DNA of 56,716 nucleotides from Actinomycetota bacterium (GCA_005888335.1 VAWY01000061.1:1-56716); one strand, 5' to 3'; counted from the first letter of the stretch, positions 1-9,546 are shown. Numbers and translations are program-made. The notes: generated from the letters alone by a model not told the origin.

Positions 1-2
1 AA

Positions 3-1742
3 GCCGACGCGCCGTTCACCGTCGCCGACCGCGCGGGGCGGGTCGTCGCCCGCGGGCGCGTCGGGCGCGATCTGGGGCCGTGGAGCGCGCGCTTCCCGCA
101 CGTCGCCGCCCTCACGGCCCCGCCGCTGCCGGCCGGCACGTACGTCATCCGCGTCGGCGGCCGCGAGCCGGCCGTCTCCCCGCCGCTGCCCGTCGGGGAC
201 CCGGCGGCGCTGGTGCGGCCCGTGCTCGTGGACGCCCTGCGCTTCTTCGCCACCCAGCACGACGGCGCGGACGTCGCCGGGGCGGAGCTGCCGCGCAGCC
301 CCAGCCACCTGACCGACCGCCGCGCGCGCTCGTACGCGCCGCCGCGCTACCGCGCGAACACGCTCGTCGGCGGCCTGCGGGCGCTGCCGCTGCCGCCGGT
401 CGATGTCAGCGGCGGCTGGTTCGACGCCGGCGACGACATCAAGTTCCTCGAGACCGCGAGCTTCACCGACACGCTGCTGCTCTGGACGGCGCGCGACCAC
501 GCCGGGGCGTTCGGCGCCGACACGCCGCAGCTGCTCCACGAGGCGCGCTTCGGCACCGACTGGCTGCTGCGCATGACCGGCGACGGCGCCGGCGTAATCC
601 GCTACCAGGTCGGCCTGGGCGACGGCAACGCGCGGATCACCGGCGCGCACGACACGAACTGGTCGCTGCCCGAGCACGACGACCAGCGGGGCGAGCGCCC
701 CGGCGACCGCGGCTACTACCTCCAGTTCCGGCCGGCGCTCGTCGCCGCCCGCGCCGGCGCGCGGCTCAGCCCGAACCTCGCCGGGCGCACCGCCGCCGCG
801 CTCGCGCTCGCCGCGCAGGTGTTCGACGCGAGCGACCGCGCGTACGCGGCGCGCTGCCTGCACGCCGCCGAGCGGCTCTTCGCCCGCGCGCGGACCCGGC
901 ACGTCGGGCGGCAGCTGACGACGAGCCCGCACGACTACTACGACGAGCTCGAATGGCGCGACGACCTTGAGCTCGGCGCGGCCGAGCTGGCCCGCGCGAC
1001 CGCGCGGGCGGGCGACGCGGCGGCGAGCCGGCGCTACCTCGCCGCGGCCGCACGCTGGGCCGACGCCTACCTGCGCAGCCCGCTCAACGGGACCGACACG
1101 CTCAACCTCTACGACGTCGCAGCGCTCGCGCACCTCGAGCTCGGCCGGCTTCTCTCGCGGCGCGGCGTGCCGGCCGGGCTGCCGGTCAGCCGTCGCTCGC
1201 TGGCCGACGACCTCGCCGACTCCCTGCGGCACGCCCGCCGCCTGGCCACGCACGACCCCTTCGGCGTCGGCACGCCGGTGCGCGACGGCGACACCGTCCA
1301 GCACGCCTTCGGCCTGGCGCTCGAGGCCGGCGCGTACGACGAGCTGGCCGGCACGACGACCCTCGCGGCGTTCGCGGCGGCCCAGCGCGACTGGGCGCTC
1401 GGCGCCAACCCGTGGGGGCTGTCGTTCGTCGTCGGCGCCGGGAGCGTCTTCCCCCGCTGCCTGCACAGCCCCGTGGCCAACCTGCGCGGCTCGCTCGACG
1501 GTAGGCCGCCCATCCTCGCCGGCGCGACCGTCGCGGGTCCTGCCGCGAGCGGCGACCTGCGCGCCCTGAGCCTCGCCGACGGCTCGCGGCGCTGCCGCGT
1601 CGGCCGCTACGCCGCCTTCTCGGGGCGCGGCGCGCGCTACGAGGACGCCGTGGCCGCCGCGGCGACCAACGAGCCGGCCGACGACGCCACCGCGCTCGCG
1701 ATCGCCGCGCTGGCCGCGTGGGCGGCGCCTACTCGACGGTGA
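3..1742 (+). CDS. Glycoside hydrolase family 9 protein, 5' end outside window
   Basis: The frame is open to the left edge, so the N-terminus is missing. The first ~65 visible residues look like the Ig-like domain that precedes many GH9 catalytic domains. The (alpha/alpha)6 catalytic domain follows. The GH9 signature GGWFDAGDDIKF at 411-446 carries the catalytic Asp pair. GANPWGLSFVVG near 1405 is the conserved substrate-binding block. Near the C-terminus TNEPADD contains the probable proton-donor Glu (codon 1671-1673). GH9 enzymes cleave beta-1,4-glucans; the exact substrate is unknown and could be cellulose or another beta-glucan. Secretion cannot be judged without the start. The 3' end overlaps the convergent glmS-like gene by 14 bases. 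Confidence 0.88.
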   Translation, partial: ADAPFTVADRAGRVVARGRVGRDLGPWSARFPHVAALTAPPLPAGTYVIRVGGREPAVSPPLPVGDPAALVRPVLVDALRFFATQHDGADVAGAELPRSPSHLTDRRARSYAPPRYRANTLVGGLRALPLPPVDVSGGWFDAGDDIKFLETASFTDTLLLWTARDHAGAFGADTPQLLHEARFGTDWLLRMTGDGAGVIRYQVGLGDGNARITGAHDTNWSLPEHDDQRGERPGDRGYYLQFRPALVAARAGARLSPNLAGRTAAALALAAQVFDASDRAYAARCLHAAERLFARARTRHVGRQLTTSPHDYYDELEWRDDLELGAAELARATARAGDAAASRRYLAAAARWADAYLRSPLNGTDTLNLYDVAALAHLELGRLLSRRGVPAGLPVSRRSLADDLADSLRHARRLATHDPFGVGTPVRDGDTVQHAFGLALEAGAYDELAGTTTLAAFAAAQRDWALGANPWGLSFVVGAGSVFPRCLHSPVANLRGSLDGRPPILAGATVAGPAASGDLRALSLADGSRRCRVGRYAAFSGRGARYEDAVAAAATNEPADDATALAIAALAAWAAPTRR

Positions 1743-3561
1743 CCGTGCGCGCGATGTGGTGCGGGCGATCGACGTCGAGGTGCTTGTGGCGGGCGACGTC
1801 GTGCGCGAGCAGCTGCAGCGGGACGACCGCCGCGAGCGCCGCGGCGACCGGGTCGCGCGCGCCCGGCACGTAGACGACCTCCTCCGCGTGCTCGGCGACC
1901 TCCTTGCTGCCGCGCGTCCCGAGCGCGATGACACGCCCGCCGCGCGCGCGGACCTCCGACAGCGTGGCCAGCAGCGTGCTGCCCAGCGGCGACGCCGTGG
2001 CCACGCAGACGACCGGCGTGCCGGGTCCGACCAGGGCGATGGGCCCGTGCTTGAGCTCGCCGGCGGCAGCCGCTTCCGCCGGCGTGCGGGCGACCCCGCG
2101 CAGCTTGAGCGCGCCCTCGAGGGCGACCGGCAGGCCCGGTCCGCGGCCGACGTACAGCAAGAAGGCCGCCCCCGCCAGGCGCTCGGCGAGCACCCGCATG
2201 ACGGGCTCGGCGCCGGCGAGGGTGCCGCCGAGCGCGGCGGGCAGGCGCTGGAGATCGCTCGCGAGCAGCGAGAGCCGCGGCCGGCTCGCCCCGCGCGCCT
2301 CGGCGAGGACGAGCGCGAGCAGCTCCAGGACCGCGACCTGGGCGGCGAAGGTCTTCGTCGCCCCCACGCCGATCTCGAGCCCGGCGCGCGTGGCGAGCAC
2401 GGCGTCGGCCTCGCGCGTCAGCCGGCTGCCGAGCATGTCCGTGATCCCCACGGCGCGGATCCCCCGCTCCCGCGCGACCTGGACCGCGCCGAGGGTGTCG
2501 GCGGTCTCCCCGGACGCGCTGATCGCGAGCACGAGGTCGGGTGCGGGTCCGACCGGCTCGGCGTAGCGGTACTCCGACGCGAGCTCGACGTCGACCGGGA
2601 CGCCGGCCCACGACTGGATCGCCCAGCGCCCCAGCAGCCCCGCGTGGTAGGAGCTGCCGGAGGCGACGATCGCGACGCGCTCGATGCGCCGCAGCCGCCA
2701 GGCGGTGAGACCGAGCTCCGGCAGGCGGGCGCCCGCGTCGCGCAGGCGGCCGGCGAGCGTGTCCGCGACCGCGGTCGGCTCGTCGTAGATCTCTCTGAGC
2801 ATGTGCGTGCCGAAGCCCCCGCGCGACGCCGCCTCCTCCTTGACGTCGAGGACGATGGGGGCGCGCTCGCGCGGCCGGCCGTCGGGGCCGATCACGCAGC
2901 TCAAGCCGGCGCGCAGCGTGACGACGTCCTCGTTCTCGACGAGCTGGACGGCGCGCGTGTACGGCGCGAAGGCGGCGATCGAGGACGCGATGAAGCGCTC
3001 GCCCTCGGCGACGCCGACCACGAGCGGGCAGCCGCGCCTGGCGGCCACGAGCAGCTCGGGGTCGCGGACGCTGACGGCGACGAAGCTGAACAGGCCGTGC
3101 AGCTGCGCGCACACGGCGCGGACGGCCGCGGCCAGGTCGCCCGCGTCGTGCGCGGCGACCAGGTGCGCGACGACCTCGGCGTCGGAGCTGGACTCGAAGA
3201 CGGCGCCGGCGGCGACCAGGCGCCGGCGCAGCGCCACGTGGTTCTCGACGATCCCGTTCAGCACCACGTGGACCCGGCCGCGGGGATCGGCGTGCGGATG
3301 CGCGTCCTCGACGCTGACGGGCCCCTGCGTGGCCGATCGCAGGTGGCCGATCGCGGCGGTCCGCGCGCAGGGCTCGATCCGGCCCGCGACCGCGTCTCGC
3401 AGCGCGGCCAGCGAGCCGACCGTGCGGACGCGCTCGAGCGCGCCCGGGCGATGGACGGAGATCCCGGCCGAGTCGTAGCTGCGGGACTGCAGCCGCTCCA
3501 GCCCGTCGAGCACGACGCCCAGCGGCGCCCGCGCGCCCACGTAGCCGACGATGCCGCACAT
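1729..3561 (-). CDS. glmS: Glutamine-fructose-6-phosphate aminotransferase (isomerizing), divergent GlmS
   Basis: The 610-aa protein has the usual GlmS length and layout: a class II glutaminase domain starting MCGIVGYVG (Cys2 is the nucleophile), then two SIS sugar-isomerase domains. GlmS makes glucosamine-6-phosphate for cell-wall synthesis. The start is fixed by Cys2 and by an AAGGAG ribosome site eight bases upstream. LNGIVEN and ELKHGPIAL are conserved. Several hallmark residues differ: the usual RWATHG is RSATQG, CGTS is SGSS, RGYDS is RSYDS, and the C-terminal AK-SVTVE is AR-TVTVE. The last change hits the Lys that forms the Schiff base with fructose-6-phosphate in E. coli (Lys603). It may therefore be a specialised paralog rather than the housekeeping enzyme. 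Confidence 0.88.
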   Translation of the reverse strand: MCGIVGYVGARAPLGVVLDGLERLQSRSYDSAGISVHRPGALERVRTVGSLAALRDAVAGRIEPCARTAAIGHLRSATQGPVSVEDAHPHADPRGRVHVVLNGIVENHVALRRRLVAAGAVFESSSDAEVVAHLVAAHDAGDLAAAVRAVCAQLHGLFSFVAVSVRDPELLVAARRGCPLVVGVAEGERFIASSIAAFAPYTRAVQLVENEDVVTLRAGLSCVIGPDGRPRERAPIVLDVKEEAASRGGFGTHMLREIYDEPTAVADTLAGRLRDAGARLPELGLTAWRLRRIERVAIVASGSSYHAGLLGRWAIQSWAGVPVDVELASEYRYAEPVGPAPDLVLAISASGETADTLGAVQVARERGIRAVGITDMLGSRLTREADAVLATRAGLEIGVGATKTFAAQVAVLELLALVLAEARGASRPRLSLLASDLQRLPAALGGTLAGAEPVMRVLAERLAGAAFLLYVGRGPGLPVALEGALKLRGVARTPAEAAAAGELKHGPIALVGPGTPVVCVATASPLGSTLLATLSEVRARGGRVIALGTRGSKEVAEHAEEVVYVPGARDPVAAALAAVVPLQLLAHDVARHKHLDVDRPHHIARTVTVE

Positions 3562-3720
3562 CGCACTGCTCCTTGTCGTCCGTTCGGTGTCGGAAAGGCT
3601 CGGGCGCGGCGGATTGGCGGCGGTTGGACGGCGGTTAGCCGGATCCCAACACGCTGCGGCGGTCGATCGCAATCGGACGCTAATCCGGACGCAACCGGGC
3701 TGAGCAGCGCACCGCGCAGC

Positions 3721-4527
3721 ATGGCCGGCATGACGGGCTCGCTCGTGCCGCCTCCCGACCACGCGCCCATCGACCGGGCGCGCGAGCGACCGCTGCTGCC
3801 CGGGCTCTCGATCGTCGTGGCGTGCTTCGACGACGCCGGCAACGTCGCCGGGGCGATCCGCCGGTCGAGCGCCGCGGCCAGGCGAACGGCGACCGCGCAC
3901 GAGATCATCGTCGTCGACGACGGCAGCGCCGACGACACGGCCGAGATCGCGCGGAGCTTCGTCGACCGCGACCCGCACCTGCGCGTGATCGTCCACGCCG
4001 GCCACCTCGGCTACGGCGCCGCGCTGCGCTCGGGAATCCGCGCCGCGCGGATGCCCTGGCTGCTGCTGACGGACGCCGACGCGCAGCTGGACCTCACGGA
4101 GCTCGAGGACTTCGTGCCGCACGCCGACACGGCGGACCTCCTGCTCGGCTGGCGGATCCTGCGCGACGACCGGCTCGGGCGGCGGATGAACGCGGCGACG
4201 TGGAACTGGCTCGTGCGGCGCCTGTTCCGCCTCCCCGTCCGCGACGTCGACTGCGCGTTCAAGCTCGTCCGCGCCGACGTCGTCAAGGCGCTGCCGCTCG
4301 ACTCGGACGGCCCGATGATCAACACCGAGCTGCTCGTCCGGGCGATCGCCGCCGGGGCGCTTCTCGAGCAGCTCGGCGTCCATCGTCCGGCCCGCCAAGG
4401 CCCGGTCAACGGCCGCAGCGGCGCCAGCCCGCGTGTCCTCTCGCGAGCGCTCCTCGAGCTCATCCGGCTGCACCTCGCCGTCCACCGGCGGACCGGACCG
4501 GCGAGCGTGCTTCCGTCGCGGCGATAG
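3721..4527 (+). CDS. Family 2 glycosyltransferase (dolichol-phosphate-mannose-synthase-like)
   Basis: The 268-aa protein has a GT-A fold. LSIVVACFDDAGNV opens the nucleotide-sugar domain, EIIVVDDGSADDT is the UDP/GDP-binding loop, and LLLTDADAQLD is the DxD-like metal site. DVDCAFKLVRADV resembles the acceptor region of polyprenyl-phosphate glycosyltransferases. No membrane helices are evident, so it probably works at the inner face of the membrane. A second in-frame ATG at 3730 is an alternative start; no strong ribosome site favours either. The response regulator gene begins nine bases after the stop. Donor and acceptor sugars cannot be read from sequence. Confidence 0.85.
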   Translation: MAGMTGSLVPPPDHAPIDRARERPLLPGLSIVVACFDDAGNVAGAIRRSSAAARRTATAHEIIVVDDGSADDTAEIARSFVDRDPHLRVIVHAGHLGYGAALRSGIRAARMPWLLLTDADAQLDLTELEDFVPHADTADLLLGWRILRDDRLGRRMNAATWNWLVRRLFRLPVRDVDCAFKLVRADVVKALPLDSDGPMINTELLVRAIAAGALLEQLGVHRPARQGPVNGRSGASPRVLSRALLELIRLHLAVHRRTGPASVLPSRR

Positions 4528-4536
4528 CGTCTCTTC

Positions 4537-5235
4537 GTGAGCGAGGAACAGCTCGACATCCTCGTCGTCGACGACGAGTCCACCCTCCGCGAGCAGCTGC
4601 GCCAGCTGTTCGTCCGCCAAGGCCACCGCGTCGTCGCGGTGCCCGACGGCCGCGCGGCGATCGACCGCGCGAGCACCGACCCGTTCGACATCATCCTGCT
4701 CGACGTCGCGCTCGGCCCGGGACCGGACGGCTATGACGTCTGCCGGACGCTGCGCGAGCGGCGCAACGTCGTCCCGATCATCATGCTCACCGCGCTCGAC
4801 AGCGAGGCCGACGCGGTGCTCGGGCTGGAGGCCGGGGCCGACGACTACGTCACCAAGCCGTTCGGCGCCGCCGAACTGCGCAGCAGGATCAAGGCGGTGC
4901 TGCGCCGCGCGGGCTCGCGCGCGCTCGGCGAGAACGTCCTCGGGGTCGGCCCGCTCGTGCTCGACCGCCAGCGCCGCCAGGTGACGGTCCGTGGCCGGCC
5001 CGTCCAGCTGACGTTCTCCGAGTTCGAGCTGCTGCACGCGCTGATGGCCCAGCCGGGGCGGCTCTTCAGCCGCCACGAGCTGCTGCGCGCGATCTGGGGC
5101 GACAGCGCGTACCGCGAGCCGCGCGGGATCGACGTGCACATCCGTCACCTGCGCGAGAAGCTCGAGGAGCGCCCGGACGAGCCGCAGCTGCTGCTGACGG
5201 TGCGCGGCGCCGGCTACCGGCTCGCGGAGCGCTAG
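4537..5235 (+). CDS. OmpR/PhoB-family response regulator
   Basis: The 232-aa protein begins with a GTG. Residues 1-120 form a receiver domain with acidic pair D12/D13, phospho-acceptor D56 (ILLDVALG), a conserved Thr in MLTALD and a Lys in YVTKPFGA. A winged-helix DNA-binding domain follows (about 135-232), with FSEFELLHALM and the terminal VRGAGYRL typical of OmpR-type effectors. The cognate histidine kinase starts two bases after the stop, so the two are co-transcribed. Target genes are unknown. Confidence 0.93.
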   Translation: MSEEQLDILVVDDESTLREQLRQLFVRQGHRVVAVPDGRAAIDRASTDPFDIILLDVALGPGPDGYDVCRTLRERRNVVPIIMLTALDSEADAVLGLEAGADDYVTKPFGAAELRSRIKAVLRRAGSRALGENVLGVGPLVLDRQRRQVTVRGRPVQLTFSEFELLHALMAQPGRLFSRHELLRAIWGDSAYREPRGIDVHIRHLREKLEERPDEPQLLLTVRGAGYRLAER

Positions 5236-5237
5236 CG

Positions 5238-6635
5238 ATGCTCGGGCTGGGCGGCCTGCGCGCGCGGATCGTCGCGGCGCTGGTCGTGACGGACGTGCTG
5301 ACGCTCGTCGTGACGGGCGTGGCGCTGCTCGGCCCGCTCGACCGGCGCCTGCGCAACGACGCGGTCGCCAGCCTGCACGACGCGACGCTCGCCGCGCGAC
5401 CCGGCATCGCCGACGTGCTGCGCGCCGACCCCTCCACGAGCGACCTCGAGCGCGCGGCGCGCAGCCTGCGCCGGCGGACGGGCGGCGAGGTCGCGATCTT
5501 CGCGGCCGACGGGCACCGCGTGGCGTCCACCGACCCCGACAGCGGCGAGCGCTTCACCGAGGCGGCCACCGCCCTGCGCCAGGACCACACGGTCACCGAC
5601 GTCGCCATGACCGGCGGGCAATCGGTCGCGGGGGTCGCCACGCCGGTGCGGGCGGACGGGCGCCTGGTGGCCGTCGCCGTGCGCAAGCGCCTCGATGAGG
5701 CCCACGCCGCCGTGGTGGTCGTGCGGCACGCGCTGATCGTCGCCGCGGTGGTCGGGCTGCTGGCGGCGCTGGCGGTCGGCGTGCTGCTGGCGGGCCGGCT
5801 CGTGCGGCGCCTGACGCGCCTGCGCACGACCGCGCAGCGGGTCGCCGAGCTCGGCCCGGTCGTCGAGATGCACGCCGACCCGGCACGCGACGAGGTGGGC
5901 GACCTGAGCCGCACGTTCGCCACGATGCACAACCGCCTGCGCGATCAGGAGCAGGCCCGGCGCACGTTCGTGGCCACCGCCTCGCACGAGCTGCGCACGC
6001 CGCTGGCGTCGCTGCGGCTCATGCTCTCGCTGCTGCGCGAGGACCTCGACGGTGAGCCTCCGGCGCTGCAGTCGGCGCGCGAGCAGGCCGAGCGCGCCGA
6101 CGCGCAGGCCGAGGCGCTCGCCGCCCTCGCCGACGACCTCCTCCAGCTCAGCCGGATCGACGCGGGCGTCGCGCTGCGCCACGAGCTCGTCGAGCTCGGC
6201 GAGCTGTGCCGGTCGGTCGTCGCCGAGTTCGAGCCGCGCGCGGCGGAGGCGCAGGTGCGCCTGCAGATGGCCGCCGCGTCGCGCTGGGCGATCGCCGACC
6301 CCGGGAGCGTGGCGCGGATCGTGCGCATCCTGCTCGACAACGCGCTCGGCCATGTTCCGGCCGGCGGCCGCGTGGCCGTCGAGATCCCGCCCGACGGTCC
6401 GCGCGCGACCGTCTCCGTCGTCGACGACGGCCCGGGCGTGGCCGATGACGTTCGCGATGCGCTGTTCGAGCGCTTCACGCGGGGCAGCGATACCGGCGAC
6501 CGCCCCGGCTTCGGGCTCGGCCTGGCCATCGGACGCGAGCTGGCGCGACGGATGGGCGGCGAGCTCGAGCTCGCCGCCGATCGGTCGCCGGGGGCCGGCT
6601 TCCGGCTCACGCTCGAGCCGGCGCCGTCGCCCTGA
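5238..6635 (+). CDS. Sensor histidine kinase
   Basis: The 465-aa membrane kinase pairs with the response regulator just upstream. An N-terminal helix (about residues 10-35) and a second helix (about 155-177) flank an extracytoplasmic sensor region. A HAMP linker follows, then the HisKA box ASHELRTPLASLRLML with the phosphorylated His, and a HATPase domain with the N box (DNALGH), G1 box (DDGPGVADD) and G2 box (GFGLGLAIG). The signal sensed is not evident. It converges with the tautomerase gene, with 12 bases between stops. Confidence 0.92.
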   Translation: MLGLGGLRARIVAALVVTDVLTLVVTGVALLGPLDRRLRNDAVASLHDATLAARPGIADVLRADPSTSDLERAARSLRRRTGGEVAIFAADGHRVASTDPDSGERFTEAATALRQDHTVTDVAMTGGQSVAGVATPVRADGRLVAVAVRKRLDEAHAAVVVVRHALIVAAVVGLLAALAVGVLLAGRLVRRLTRLRTTAQRVAELGPVVEMHADPARDEVGDLSRTFATMHNRLRDQEQARRTFVATASHELRTPLASLRLMLSLLREDLDGEPPALQSAREQAERADAQAEALAALADDLLQLSRIDAGVALRHELVELGELCRSVVAEFEPRAAEAQVRLQMAAASRWAIADPGSVARIVRILLDNALGHVPAGGRVAVEIPPDGPRATVSVVDDGPGVADDVRDALFERFTRGSDTGDRPGFGLGLAIGRELARRMGGELELAADRSPGAGFRLTLEPAPSP

Positions 6636-6647
6636 TCGTCCTCGTCG

Positions 6648-7139
6648 TCAGCCGACGGGCGCGGCCTCGCGGCGCGAGGCCAGGCGGCGCTCGGCGTACT
6701 CGCGCCCCTTCTCGGCGTCGCCCATCGCGAGGCCCGCGATGTCGGCCAGGGTGACGACGCGGCCGCCGCCGCCCCACGACCCGTCGGGCACCTCGGGGGT
6801 GAAGACCCAGACGCGCATCGGGTTGCGCGGGTGGGCGCCGTCCTCGGCGTCGAGGACCGCCTCGGTCACGGCTGCGGTGATCGCCTGGCGGCGCTCCTCG
6901 TCCCACTGCCCCTCGGGCACCGAGGCGACGAAGCGGTAGCGCGGCTCGCTCGCGGGCGCCCCCGCGACGTAGACGGCGGCGGGACGATGGAGGAAGACCC
7001 AGGCGATCGAGCGGACCGCCTCGTTGGTCGGATCGGCTCCCTCGTGCTCGATCAACAGGTCGGTGAGCCGAGCGAGCAGCGCGCGCTCCGCGTCGGCCGA
7101 CAAGGCGCCTTCGGGGATGTACGCGTCGAGCATGGGCAT
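6648..7139 (-). CDS. Tautomerase-family protein
   Basis: The 163-aa protein begins MPMLDAYIPEGAL, the pattern of the tautomerase/MIF superfamily in which Pro2 becomes the N-terminal catalytic base after Met removal. This is why the outer ATG (7139) is preferred to the ATG at 7133. At about twice the size of 4-oxalocrotonate tautomerase it could contain two beta-alpha-beta units, of which the second (RVWVFTPEVPDGSWGGGGRVV) resembles the first. Substrate unknown. It stands alone between the sensor kinase and the cupin gene. Confidence 0.78.
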   Translation of the reverse strand: MPMLDAYIPEGALSADAERALLARLTDLLIEHEGADPTNEAVRSIAWVFLHRPAAVYVAGAPASEPRYRFVASVPEGQWDEERRQAITAAVTEAVLDAEDGAHPRNPMRVWVFTPEVPDGSWGGGGRVVTLADIAGLAMGDAEKGREYAERRLASRREAAPVG

Positions 7140-7174
7140 GCCACGGCCTCCTGGATAGCGTTGACGAACTCAGC

Positions 7175-8098
7175 CTAGTCCCAGAGGCTCACGCGCTCGG
7201 GCCGGAAGATCACGCCCAGCCCGCGCAGCAGCACCTTGCCGCTGCGGGGGTAGAAGCACATGTCGTTGGGGTCGACGTCGCTGTACATGAACAGCGTCAT
7301 CCCCTGCTCGCCGGCGCGGAAGCCGTGCGCGACGCCGGTGCCGGCCGGGCGCGAGACGAGGCTGCCCGCGCGGACCGGGTGCTCCTCTTCGTCGGGTCCC
7401 AGCAGCAGGACGCCGTCGCCCTCGAGCACGACGAAGAGCTCCTCGATCGCCGAGTGGCAGTGCGGCTGCCCGGATTCGGTGTTCGGAGCGAGCTCGCTCA
7501 GGTTCAGCGCGGTGCGCCGGGCGCCGAGCGCGCGCCCCAGGAAGCGCGCACGCGCGTCGACCCGGTCGCGCCGGAACGTCATCGGCTCGACGTCGGCGAC
7601 GTTGACGATCGTCTTCGGCCGCGGGTCGGGCCGCTCGGGGACCTCGACCGGCCCCGCCCTCTCGGCCTCGAGCTGGAACTGGTGGACGGGATGGAAGTCG
7701 AGGATCATGCCGCCCATCCAGGCGGCGTCGATGCGGGGGAAGCGCACGGCCTCGTGGCGCACGTTGTCGCCGAAGGCGAGCACGTCGATGCCCTCGTCGC
7801 CGGCGACGACGGTGTGCGCCGGACCGCCCTCCGGATGCAGGATCACGTCGCCCTCGCCGATCGCGTAGACGCCCTCCTCCTGCCAGCTCCACCCGCTGCC
7901 GCGCAGCACGTAGAAGATCTCCTCCTCGCCGAAGTGCGCGTGCACGGGCGTCGATTGCTTGCCGGGCGAGATCCGGATGCGGCGCAGGCCGATCCGGTCG
8001 GACCCGGCGGCGCGGCCCAGCAGGTCCCAGTCGGCGCCCATCGGGCCGACGTCACGGCGGCCGCTCGGGGCCTCGTCCCAGTGTGCCGTTGCGCTCAT
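7175..8098 (-). CDS. Double-cupin (bicupin) protein
   Basis: The 307-aa protein has two beta-barrel cupin domains. The first (about residues 35-110) has HAHFGEEEIFYVLRGSG and a downstream His in GGPAHTV. The second (about 190-285) has PHCHSAIEELFVVLEGDG and GVAHGF. Each set could bind one metal ion. Such proteins act as dioxygenases, isomerases or decarboxylases; the reaction here is not identifiable. The ATG overlaps the amidase stop in an ATGA, so translation is coupled and the two probably share a catabolic role. Confidence 0.82.
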   Translation of the reverse strand: MSATAHWDEAPSGRRDVGPMGADWDLLGRAAGSDRIGLRRIRISPGKQSTPVHAHFGEEEIFYVLRGSGWSWQEEGVYAIGEGDVILHPEGGPAHTVVAGDEGIDVLAFGDNVRHEAVRFPRIDAAWMGGMILDFHPVHQFQLEAERAGPVEVPERPDPRPKTIVNVADVEPMTFRRDRVDARARFLGRALGARRTALNLSELAPNTESGQPHCHSAIEELFVVLEGDGVLLLGPDEEEHPVRAGSLVSRPAGTGVAHGFRAGEQGMTLFMYSDVDPNDMCFYPRSGKVLLRGLGVIFRPERVSLWD

Positions 8099-9516
8099 GG
8101 GCCGAACAATGACGCGCGGTGCGTCCACGGCGTCGCCCGCTCGAGCTGCGCTGCGGCGCGCAGGAGGAGATCCTCGCGGAGCGTCTGCGCGGTGAGCATC
8201 ACGCCGAGCGGCATGCCGTCGCTCGTCTCGCCGAGCGGCAGGCTGATCGCCGGTTGGCCGGTCAAGTTGGCGATCGGGGTGAACGAGGCACGCGAGAAGA
8301 CCTCGTCGATCCAGGCGCTCGCCGTCGTGAACCGGGCGTCGTCCTGGTCGGGCGTGCCCGACGGCGGCGCCGCCGTGGGCGCCGTGGGGCACAGGAACAG
8401 GTCGTACTCGTCGAGGAACCGGCCCCACGTGCGGGCGGTCGAGTTCACGACGAAGGCGGCGTCCTCGAGGTCGAGCGCGCTGAGCTGGCGGCCGTGGCGG
8501 ATGCACGCCCACGACGCCGCCTCGACGTGCTCGGGGCCCGCCGGCCGGCGCGTCAGGCGTTCGAACGTCGCGGCGAGTCCGGCCAGGTCGACCGACCAGA
8601 CGACGGTGACGCACGCGCGCAGCGCCTCGTAGGCGACCGGCGGGCACGCCTCCTCGACGTGGTGACCGAGGTCCTCGAGCGTGCGCGCCACCGCCTCGAC
8701 CGCGGCACGGACCTCGGGCGCGGTCTCGGCCCCGAAGAACGACGCCGTCTGCAGCGCGACGCGCAACGGGGCGACGTCTTCGTGGATGGCGGCGCTGAAG
8801 GGCGTGGCCGGGCGCGCGAGGTAGTAGCGGTCGCCGGGCGCGGGGCCGTTGACCGCGTCGAGGAGCAGCGCGGCGTCGCGCACGCTGCGCGTGACGGCGA
8901 ACTCGTGGGCGAAGCCGCCGACCGCCTCGCCGACCGCCGGGCCGAGCGGCACCCGGCCGCGCGACGGCTTGAGCCCGACCAGCCCGCACCACGCCGCCGG
9001 GATCCGGATCGAGCCGCCGCCGTCGTTGGCGTGCGCCATCGGCAGCGCGCCCGACGCGACGAGCGCGGCCGCGCCCCCGCTCGATCCGCCCGGGCCGCGC
9101 TCGAGGTTCCACGGGTTCAGCGTCGGGCCGTGGGCGACCGGCGCGGTGTCGATGTTGAACGCGAACTCGGGCGTCGCGCTGCGCATCAGGCACACGAGCC
9201 CCGCCGCGCGGAAGCGCTCGGCCAGGGTGGCGTCGCGCCGCGCGACGTACCCGTCGAGCATCCGCGTGCCGAACCCCAGCGGCCGGCCGGCCTCGGGCAG
9301 CGTGTCCTTGACGGCGAACGGCACGCCGGCCAGCGGGCCGTCCGCCGCGGCGCTCGCCTCGTCGTACGGGCCGCCGACGACCGCGTTGAGCCGGCCGTCG
9401 GCCGCCTCGATCGCGCGCAGCGCCGCCTCGCGGACCTCCGCCGGGCGCACCTCCCCGGCGGCGAGCAGCCGCCGCAGCTCGGTCGCGTCGCAGGCCGCGT
9501 AGTCGTGGACCTCCAT
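8095..9516 (-). CDS. Amidase-signature family hydrolase
   Basis: The 473-aa protein has the Ser-cisSer-Lys triad of the amidase signature family: Lys70 in PFAVKDTLP, the cis-Ser in GPGGSSGGAAAL (about 141-152), and nucleophile Ser169 in NDGGGSIRIPA. It hydrolyses an amide or related bond, probably in the cytoplasm as there is no signal peptide. A GGGAG element lies about nine bases before the ATG. It is the first gene of a two-gene operon with the bicupin. Family members also include GatA; the lack of GatB/GatC nearby and the context point to a catabolic enzyme. Confidence 0.9.
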   Translation of the reverse strand: MEVHDYAACDATELRRLLAAGEVRPAEVREAALRAIEAADGRLNAVVGGPYDEASAAADGPLAGVPFAVKDTLPEAGRPLGFGTRMLDGYVARRDATLAERFRAAGLVCLMRSATPEFAFNIDTAPVAHGPTLNPWNLERGPGGSSGGAAALVASGALPMAHANDGGGSIRIPAAWCGLVGLKPSRGRVPLGPAVGEAVGGFAHEFAVTRSVRDAALLLDAVNGPAPGDRYYLARPATPFSAAIHEDVAPLRVALQTASFFGAETAPEVRAAVEAVARTLEDLGHHVEEACPPVAYEALRACVTVVWSVDLAGLAATFERLTRRPAGPEHVEAASWACIRHGRQLSALDLEDAAFVVNSTARTWGRFLDEYDLFLCPTAPTAAPPSGTPDQDDARFTTASAWIDEVFSRASFTPIANLTGQPAISLPLGETSDGMPLGVMLTAQTLREDLLLRAAAQLERATPWTHRASLFGP

Positions 9517-9546
9517 CGGCGTGAGTCTCCCAAGCCAGGGGACGGA

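Noticed and set aside
1756..3720. Very long plus-strand open frame running antisense through the glmS-like gene into the GT2 gene
   Set aside because: It reads as Arg/Asp/Glu-rich nonsense opposite a clear GlmS. High G+C leaves few stops on the opposite strand. Only the part from 3721 is a real gene.
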